Of a stretch of DNA of 10,482 nt, positions 6,438-10,482 are shown one piece after another. Location: contig CAZTOR010000013.1 of the NCBI GenBank assembly GCA_964615505.1, positions 1-10,482 of the forward strand, written 5' to 3'. The stretch comes from ARS21 sp964615505. GTDB lineage: Archaea > Nanobdellota > Nanobdellia > UBA10117 > ARS21. The position numbers and the translations under genes are program-made. The notes beneath the pieces were generated by a model. It was not told the origin of the DNA. It was given only the letters and a program-made list of their open reading frames with translations, and did not search any database. Position 1 is the stretch's first letter; every line of letters begins with the position of its first letter.

Positions 6438-6450
6438 TAAAAATAAAAAA
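6438..6450 (-). terminator. T-rich terminator after the minus-strand 123-residue gene
   Basis: On the minus strand TTTTTTATTTTTA follows the stop of the gene at 6461-6832 by about 10 nt. T-tracts of this kind are the usual archaeal termination signal. It separates that transcript from the oppositely oriented tRNA-Ser. Confidence 0.5.
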
Positions 6451-6460
6451 CCAATACTAA

Positions 6461-6832
6461 TTATCTATCTTTTATAATATGAAAATAATCGACTCGACTG
6501 ATATACGAAATTTCTTCGGGACTGTCACAATTTAGATCAGCCTCAATTAAATCTGTAAAACCGTACATGATTCGATTAGAAGTTCCCAAATTTCTTGAAA
6601 TTTCTTCAACCGGATAAAGAGTTCTAAATTTTTGAACACCATCCATTCTATTCAATTTTCTTTTCATGGAAGTTCGATTAGGAACCTTTGTTCTATGAAC
6701 TCCAATTGCATTTTGTATTTGACCAATTGTCTTGGGAGAAGAAGATAATTGTGCAAAAATTATATCATCTATGGATTTTCTAGATCTTATGCGTTGTTCA
6801 ATTTGAGCTTTCCAATCATAAGTTTCAGACAT
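6461..6832 (-). CDS. hypothetical protein, possible winged-helix domain
   Basis: I do not recognise this 123-residue protein by name. Residues about 20-72 (DDIIFAQLSSSPKTIGQIQN, then RTSMKRKLNRMDGVQKF) look like helix-helix-helix with a short strand pair, as in winged-helix DNA-binding domains. The section TIGQIQNAIGVHRT would be the turn and the Arg/Lys-rich SMKRKLNRM the recognition part (inference). The C-terminal part is acidic and has one Cys. The promoter carries a 9-bp inverted repeat that overlaps the TATA-like element, which would suit autoregulation. The TATA spacing to the ATG is about 30 nt, at the long end of the range here. Confidence 0.65.
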   Translation of the reverse strand: MSETYDWKAQIEQRIRSRKSIDDIIFAQLSSSPKTIGQIQNAIGVHRTKVPNRTSMKRKLNRMDGVQKFRTLYPVEEISRNLGTSNRIMYGFTDLIEADLNCDSPEEISYISRVDYFHIIKDR

Positions 6833-6837
6833 GAGCG

Positions 6838-6864
6838 TTTAAATGAATGCATTACTCATTTAAA
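6838..6864. repeat. inverted repeat over the promoter of the 123-residue gene
   Basis: TTTAAATGA (6838-6846) and TCATTTAAA (6856-6864) are perfect reverse complements with a 9-nt spacer containing ATGCAT. The distal arm is the TATA-like element (6858-6865) and the proximal arm begins 6 nt upstream of the ATG. A bound dimer would block initiation. Confidence 0.4.
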
Positions 6865-6892
6865 ACAATTGTTCCGTCTAACGATTATTATA

Positions 6893-7324
6893 TTAAAGAT
6901 CTAGATTCAACGCTTTATTTTTTTGGACAAATTCAGAAAAATATTTCATTCGTGTACCTAACTCAATTAACTTCAAATTAAAATCATCATTTGAAGTATG
7001 CATTGCTCTTCCAAATAATTTTTTTTCCGAAGTTACTGCATCATATAAATCGCTTTCAGCAATATATGTATCACCTAAACTTGGTCCAAATCCTTCAATT
7101 TTTTCTAAAAAATGTTCAATTGATTCATTTACTCGAATAAATCTAAGTTCTCTAGACATTTGATTTGCAGAATTATTTGGCCGATCTGATTGAACATAAG
7201 AAAGAATTTGGTTATGTGCTACCAATAAATCTTTTTCAATAAGTTCGTAAGCATTTTTAGTCATACTGTCCTTTATTTCATATATTGTCTTATCTGTTTC
7301 TTGTATCTTGCTTCGTATATCCAT
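6893..7324 (-). CDS. hypothetical all-helical protein, 143 residues
   Basis: Not recognised. The protein is soluble, charged and almost wholly helical, with heptad-like stretches such as IQETDKTIYEIKDSMTKNAY and LLVAHNQILSYVQ. It has no Cys, no membrane segment and no visible catalytic motif. Its ATG lies only 11 nt after the last base of tRNA-Glu on the same strand. The TATATATT between them is too close to serve this start as a leaderless promoter. It is either made from a tRNA-Glu read-through transcript or starts at the internal ATG at 7264 (residue 21), which has an AAGGA 4 nt upstream. Frame length and lack of competing frames support a real gene. Confidence 0.6.
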   Translation of the reverse strand: MDIRSKIQETDKTIYEIKDSMTKNAYELIEKDLLVAHNQILSYVQSDRPNNSANQMSRELRFIRVNESIEHFLEKIEGFGPSLGDTYIAESDLYDAVTSEKKLFGRAMHTSNDDFNLKLIELGTRMKYFSEFVQKNKALNLDL

Positions 7325-7335
7325 TTTAATATATA

Positions 7336-7410
7336 CGCCCCCACCGGGATTTGAACCCGGGTCGCCAGGTTGAAAGCCTGGAATGATTGACCTAACTACA
7401 CCATAGGGGC
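7336..7410 (-). tRNA. tRNA-Glu (UUC)
   Basis: Read on the minus strand, the acceptor stem is GCCCCTA/TGGGGGC with one G-U pair. The anticodon stem CCAGG/CCTGG encloses loop CTTTCAA with anticodon TTC. The T arm is CCGGG-TTCAAAT-CCCGG and the discriminator is G. There is no intron and no encoded CCA. Confidence 0.96.
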
Positions 7411-7433
7411 GTGAATTTTGCTCTAAATTGTTA

Positions 7434-7441
7434 TTTTTAAA
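7434..7441 (-). promoter_or_regulatory. TATA box of tRNA-Glu
   Basis: Minus-strand TTTAAAAA is centred about 27 nt upstream of the tRNA 5' end at 7410. Confidence 0.45.
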
Positions 7442-7470
7442 TCTTTCTTAAATTTCAAAATAGATTAATT

Positions 7471-7478
7471 TTTTAAAT
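7471..7478 (+). promoter_or_regulatory. TATA box of tRNA-Ile
   Basis: TTTTAAAT is centred about 25 nt upstream of the tRNA-Ile 5' end at 7499. Confidence 0.45.
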
Positions 7479-7498
7479 CAAATCACCAAAAGTTTAAT

Positions 7499-7605
7499 GG
7501 GCGTGTAGCTTAGTCTGGTTAGAGCGCTGGTCTTATAAGACCACTTTCGATTAAGGAAGTTTCTAAGTATACCAGAGGTCGCAGGTTCAAATCCTGCCTC
7601 GCCCA
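7499..7605 (+). tRNA. tRNA-Ile (UAU) with a 32-nt BHB intron
   Basis: The exons give a 75-nt tRNA. The acceptor stem GGGCGTG/CTCGCCC has one U-U mismatch, the D stem is GCTT/GAGC, and the anticodon stem is CTGGT/ACCAG. The loop carries anticodon TAT at 7534-7536, the variable loop is AGGTC, the T arm is GCAGG-TTCAAAT-CCTGC, and the discriminator is A73. The intron is 7538-7569, at the canonical 37/38 site. The splice structure is a textbook bulge-helix-bulge: CTTA (7532-7535) pairs with TAAG (7564-7567), with 3-nt bulges TAA and TAT. An inner intron hairpin ACTTTC/GGAAGT closes it. Base 38 becomes U. This tRNA reads AUA directly. Confidence 0.92.
7538..7569 (+). other. tRNA-Ile intron
   Basis: A 32-nt intron cut after the second base of each 3-nt bulge (TA|A and TA|T). 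The inner hairpin has a 6-bp stem and a 6-nt loop. A 16-bp perfect palindrome (7528-7543) spans the 5' exon-intron junction. Confidence 0.85.
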
Positions 7606-7610
7606 TAATA

Positions 7611-7618
7611 TTTTATAT
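7611..7618 (+). promoter_or_regulatory. TATA box of argS
   Basis: TTTTATAT is centred about 25 nt upstream of the argS ATG and starts 6 nt after the tRNA-Ile 3' end. Confidence 0.5.
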
Positions 7619-7638
7619 CTTGGTTATGAAATAGATTC

Positions 7639-9297
7639 ATGAATAAATTTCTTGATTTGGCAGCAAAATCAATTGTAAAAGCATCTGGATTGAATATTTC
7701 CGAGGTTAAAAAAATTATAGAAATACCTCCAAATTCAAAACTGGGCGATTTTTCTTTCCCCTGTTTCTCAGTTGCAAAAAAACAAAGTCCCGGAAATGTT
7801 GCTCTTAATATTCGAAAAAAGCTTTCAGTTCCAAAGGCTTTCAAGAAAGTCGAAGTAATGGGGCCTTATCTTAATTTCTTTCTAAATGAGCACTCTCTTT
7901 CTGAAACAGTAATTAAAGAAATATCTAAACAAAAAAATAAATACGGTTCGACAAATATAGGCAAAGGTTCAAAGATTTTGATTGAACATACTAGCATAAA
8001 TCCAAATGCATCGCCTCACGTGGGTAGATCCAGAAATGCAATTATTGGAAATGCCTTAGTTAATCTATACAAGTTTCAAGGTTTTAGGCCAAAGGTACAC
8101 TATTTTGTTAATGACGTTGGAAAACAAATAGCCATGTTGGTAATGGCAGCAGGAAATAGAAGTCCTAAATTCAATGAACTATTGTCGTTATATGTTAAAA
8201 TCAACAAGAAAGTTAAAAATAATCCAAAACTAGAAAAAGAAATTTTTGATTTGCTGTTTAAATTAGAAAAAGGCGATACAAAAATCCGAAAAAGATTCTC
8301 AAAAATTGTAAAAACTAGTGTAAAAGGGCAAACTGATATTATTGGTAGACTTGGAATAAAATATGATGTCTTTGATTATGAAAGCGAATATCTATTCAAT
8401 AAAAAAACTGATTCAGCACTAAGACTTTTGAACAAATCAAAAAAAGTTTTTGTTGATGAAGATTCTAGAACCGTTTTGAACTTAGAAGGATACAATTTAC
8501 CGATGAAGAACCCAGTCTTTGTTTTAACTCGAGGAGATGGAACTTCACTTTACGGATTAAGAGATATTGCATATACTCTTGATAAGGTTAACAAATCAAA
8601 ATCTAATTTAATTGTTCTAGGAGAAGATCAGAAGTTATATCACCAACAGATTTGTTCTGCAATGAATATATTAAACAAAACTGCACCTGAAGTAGTACAT
8701 TATTCTTTTGTGTTGTCTAAATCTGGAAAAATGTCTACACGAAAGGGTGATGTAATTTTGCTTAACGATTTCATCAATGAAGTTTATGAAAAGACTAAAT
8801 CAGAAATTAAACGAAGAAAGAGAGGTAAATTGAAGAATGCACCCTTAATAGGAAATTCTGCAGTAATTTACTCTTTCTTAAGAGTTTCTCCTGAGAAAAA
8901 TGTTATATTTGATATGGATAAAGCAGTTAGATTCGAGGGCGATACCGGACCATATCTTCAATATACTCATGCAAGGATAAATTCTCTTCTAAAGATAAGT
9001 AAAACTCGGCCAAAGTTAAACTCAGAGTTTCTAAATGAAGCCGAAGTAGAATTAATCAAAAAATTAAACAAATTCTCTTCAAATGTGAACAAGGCATTTG
9101 AACAAAGAAAACCAAGTATAATTGCAAATTATTCAATGGAGTTAGCAAAATTATACAACTCATTTTATTCTCAAAACAGAATTATATCAAAGGACAAAAA
9201 AATTACAGCACACCGTATCTCGATTTCATTAGCAATACAACAAGTGTTAGCCAATTCTTTAAGATTGATGGGCATAGAACCTGTCAACGAAATGTAG
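7639..9297 (+). CDS. argS: arginyl-tRNA synthetase (class I)
   Basis: Charges tRNA-Arg in the cytoplasm. The protein has 552 residues, a usual archaeal/bacterial length. The N-terminal Add-1 tRNA-recognition domain spans about residues 1-100. The catalytic domain opens with INPNASPHVGRSRN, where the HIGH motif is HVGR (127-130). The ArgRS-typical YFVNDVGKQIA lies at 155-165, the KMSK motif is KMSTRKGD at 364-371, and GDTGPYLQYTHARI precedes the C-terminal DALR anticodon-binding domain (about 430-552, ending LRLMGIEPVNEM). The TATA box 25 nt upstream indicates a leaderless mRNA. It follows tRNA-Ile and precedes the eL41-XTPase pair on the same strand. Confidence 0.98.
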   Translation: MNKFLDLAAKSIVKASGLNISEVKKIIEIPPNSKLGDFSFPCFSVAKKQSPGNVALNIRKKLSVPKAFKKVEVMGPYLNFFLNEHSLSETVIKEISKQKNKYGSTNIGKGSKILIEHTSINPNASPHVGRSRNAIIGNALVNLYKFQGFRPKVHYFVNDVGKQIAMLVMAAGNRSPKFNELLSLYVKINKKVKNNPKLEKEIFDLLFKLEKGDTKIRKRFSKIVKTSVKGQTDIIGRLGIKYDVFDYESEYLFNKKTDSALRLLNKSKKVFVDEDSRTVLNLEGYNLPMKNPVFVLTRGDGTSLYGLRDIAYTLDKVNKSKSNLIVLGEDQKLYHQQICSAMNILNKTAPEVVHYSFVLSKSGKMSTRKGDVILLNDFINEVYEKTKSEIKRRKRGKLKNAPLIGNSAVIYSFLRVSPEKNVIFDMDKAVRFEGDTGPYLQYTHARINSLLKISKTRPKLNSEFLNEAEVELIKKLNKFSSNVNKAFEQRKPSIIANYSMELAKLYNSFYSQNRIISKDKKITAHRISISLAIQQVLANSLRLMGIEPVNEM

Positions 9298-9310
9298 TTT
9301 TAGAAATACT

Positions 9311-9318
9311 TATAAAAC
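9311..9318 (+). promoter_or_regulatory. TATA box of the eL41-XTPase pair
   Basis: TATAAAAC is centred about 26 nt upstream of the ATG at 9341. Confidence 0.6.
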
Positions 9319-9340
9319 TAATACTTAATCTAAAAGCAGA

Positions 9341-9460
9341 ATGAAGCGTTCGTCTCGTAAGTGGAAAAAGAAGAACAAATCCGGATATCGTGGTAGATGG
9401 AAATGGTATCGGAAGAAGTTAAAGAAGAAGAAGAGACTACGTAGAATGAAGAGAACTTAA
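9341..9460 (+). CDS. ribosomal protein eL41-like, 39 residues
   Basis: A very basic small protein beginning MKRSSRKWKKKNKSGYRGRW and ending in KKKKRLRRMKRT. The final 20 or so residues match the character of eL41 (W-x-W/K, then K/R-rich with L-R-R-M-K-R), the single short helix that bridges the ribosomal subunits. It has about 15 extra residues at the N-terminus compared with the roughly 25-residue eukaryotic form. A good TATA box lies 26 nt upstream (leaderless). Its TAA shares one base with the ATG of the next gene, so the two are probably co-translated. Composition alone could mislead, but promoter, overlap and tryptophan placement support a real gene. Confidence 0.75.
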   Translation: MKRSSRKWKKKNKSGYRGRWKWYRKKLKKKKRLRRMKRT

Positions 9461-10008
9461 TGAAAAAACCACTTTTTCTAACTGGAAACAAAAATAAACT
9501 TGCAGAAGCAAGAGAAATTCTACCTTTTGAGTTTGATAATGAAGATATTGATTTAGACGAAATACAATCAATTAAAGGAAGAGAAGTAATTGAACATAAA
9601 TTGGAAGAAGCATATTCAAAATTAAAACGTCCAGTTTTTGTTGATGACTCTGCACTACATATTGATGCAATGAATGGATTTCCCGGTGCACTATATAAAT
9701 TTTTAGATAAAGCTGCAGGTTTAGATGGAATATGTAAGCTAGTAACTGCTTTGGGAAAAGATCGTAGTGCTCAAGCAGTAACTCATATAGGATATTTTGA
9801 TGGAAAAACAAAGAAATTCTTCGAAGGAAAGATAAATGGAGAAATATCGAAAATTCCAAGAGGCGGATCAGGATTTGGTTTTGATTTCATTTTTATTCCC
9901 AAAGGAAGCAAAAAAACATATTCTGAAATACCCATTCAAGAAAAGAATAAAATTTCTATGAGAGTAAAAGCCCTGAATAAATTCGCTAAATCTATCACAA
10001 AAATTTAG
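9460..10008 (+). CDS. ITP/XTP pyrophosphatase (HAM1/RdgB family)
   Basis: Removes non-canonical purine nucleotides (dITP, XTP) by hydrolysis to the monophosphate, protecting DNA and RNA synthesis. The 182 residues are family length. Motifs are TGNKNK (8-13), the metal/catalytic region FVDDSALHIDA with D62-D63, FPGALY (74-79) and GFGFDFIFIP (138-147). The usual S-H-R near the end is S-M-R here (166-168), which loses the conserved His in EKNKISMR. The start codon overlaps the stop of the eL41-like gene by one base. The last 14 nt overlap the convergent unknown gene. Confidence 0.95.
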   Translation: MKKPLFLTGNKNKLAEAREILPFEFDNEDIDLDEIQSIKGREVIEHKLEEAYSKLKRPVFVDDSALHIDAMNGFPGALYKFLDKAAGLDGICKLVTALGKDRSAQAVTHIGYFDGKTKKFFEGKINGEISKIPRGGSGFGFDFIFIPKGSKKTYSEIPIQEKNKISMRVKALNKFAKSITKI

Positions 10009-10477
10009 AAAGTTGTTTATTGATTTCATTATATAATCCCTTTTCAAAATTAAAGTTAGTGTTGTTCAAATTTATATAATTCTCAATTTTATCTAATTTC
10101 AATTTTTTATAAGTCTGAATTAAATCTAGATCAAAATTATCCGTGTTTAGATATTTTTTCAACTGTCCGCTATTCAAAGCTATTTGCAAAATTTTCCTCG
10201 GAGTTGCTTCATTTTTTTCAGGTATCCTCAAATGTTGAATTAGAAAATGATTGTGTTCAATATTTTCATCAAGATTCAAAACTTTTTTGTGAAACGTTTT
10301 TTCTTTAGACTTTATTTTTAGAATTTTATCCGACCAATTTGTTTTTTGTGAATCATATTGTCTCAGTGTGTCTTTTATTGACCTCCAAAAAATCTTACCA
10401 TCAACTTTCCCAGTTTTATGTAACTGTATCGACTTTTTTTGAACTAAATTAAAAAGATTCAGAATATTATCCTTCAT
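9995..10477 (-). CDS. hypothetical K/N-rich helical protein, 160 residues
   Basis: Not recognised. A soluble, basic protein very rich in Lys, Asn, Ile and Leu, predicted largely helical. It has no Cys, no membrane helix and no visible catalytic motif. A less repetitive core (HNHFLIQHLRIPEKN, then ATPRKILQIALNSGQLKKYL) looks like a conserved helical segment. The start is 5 nt from the window edge, so its promoter cannot be seen and a longer upstream frame is not excluded. Its 3' end overlaps the XTP pyrophosphatase gene tail-to-tail by 14 nt. Confidence 0.6.
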   Translation of the reverse strand: MKDNILNLFNLVQKKSIQLHKTGKVDGKIFWRSIKDTLRQYDSQKTNWSDKILKIKSKEKTFHKKVLNLDENIEHNHFLIQHLRIPEKNEATPRKILQIALNSGQLKKYLNTDNFDLDLIQTYKKLKLDKIENYINLNNTNFNFEKGLYNEINKQLSKFL

Positions 10478-10482
10478 ACTAA

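Noticed and set aside
5878..6460. Plus-strand open frames over the RPA start and into tRNA-Ser
   Set aside because: One is antisense to RPA, and the other runs through the promoter region and the tRNA-Ser gene.
7587..7844. 85-codon open frame on minus
   Set aside because: It runs antisense through the tRNA-Ile 3' end and the start of argS, has no promoter and no family resemblance; it is a shadow of argS.
1..10482. CRISPR, IS element or prophage
   Set aside because: No regularly spaced repeats, transposase, integrase or terminal repeats were seen; tRNA genes are intact with no duplicated 3' ends.

Overview
The window comes from an archaeon with an AT-rich, tightly packed genome. The evidence is an archaeal RadA recombinase beside an archaeal-type RPA, an archaeal prepilin (A24) peptidase with the GxGD motif, a probable ribosomal protein eL41, a COG2522-type archaeal HTH regulator, a tRNA-Ile with a bulge-helix-bulge intron, no encoded CCA on any tRNA, and TATA-like boxes about 23-30 nt upstream of most lone or first start codons (leaderless mRNAs). 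I cannot fix the phylum from sequence alone; an AT-rich Thaumarchaeota-like or DPANN-like lineage would fit.

Left part (1-1202): two minus-strand genes, a COG2522-like HTH regulator and a basic two-helix membrane protein, each with its own TATA box. They are followed by plus-strand tRNA-Cys(GCA) and two small plus-strand ORFs (47 and 58 codons) with well-placed TATA boxes. The second small ORF runs tail-to-tail into cysS.

Middle-left (1189-6236): cysS (minus) and a HIT-family hydrolase (plus) diverge from a short shared promoter region. Next come four minus-strand genes, RPA, radA, an A24 prepilin peptidase and a small membrane-anchored unknown. RPA and radA overlap by 8 nt, and radA has an internal Shine-Dalgarno sequence. 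The latter two genes may have their own TATA boxes in the short spacers. The RPA promoter carries an unusual GTCTG/CAGAC palindrome.

Middle-right (6345-7605): tRNA-Ser(CGA) on plus, then two unrecognised minus-strand genes. One is possibly a winged-helix protein with an inverted repeat over its promoter. The other is an all-helical protein starting 11 nt after tRNA-Glu(UUC). Then comes tRNA-Ile with anticodon UAU and a 32-nt canonical intron, unusual for an archaeon because most decode AUA with an agmatidine-modified CAU tRNA.

Right part (7639-10482): argS, a 39-codon eL41-like ORF overlapping an ITP/XTP pyrophosphatase gene by 1 nt, and a convergent K/N-rich unknown on minus. The theme is core information processing: tRNAs and their synthetases (Cys, Arg), a ribosomal protein, nucleotide-pool cleaning and homologous recombination. 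I saw no mobile element, CRISPR array or obvious defence island.
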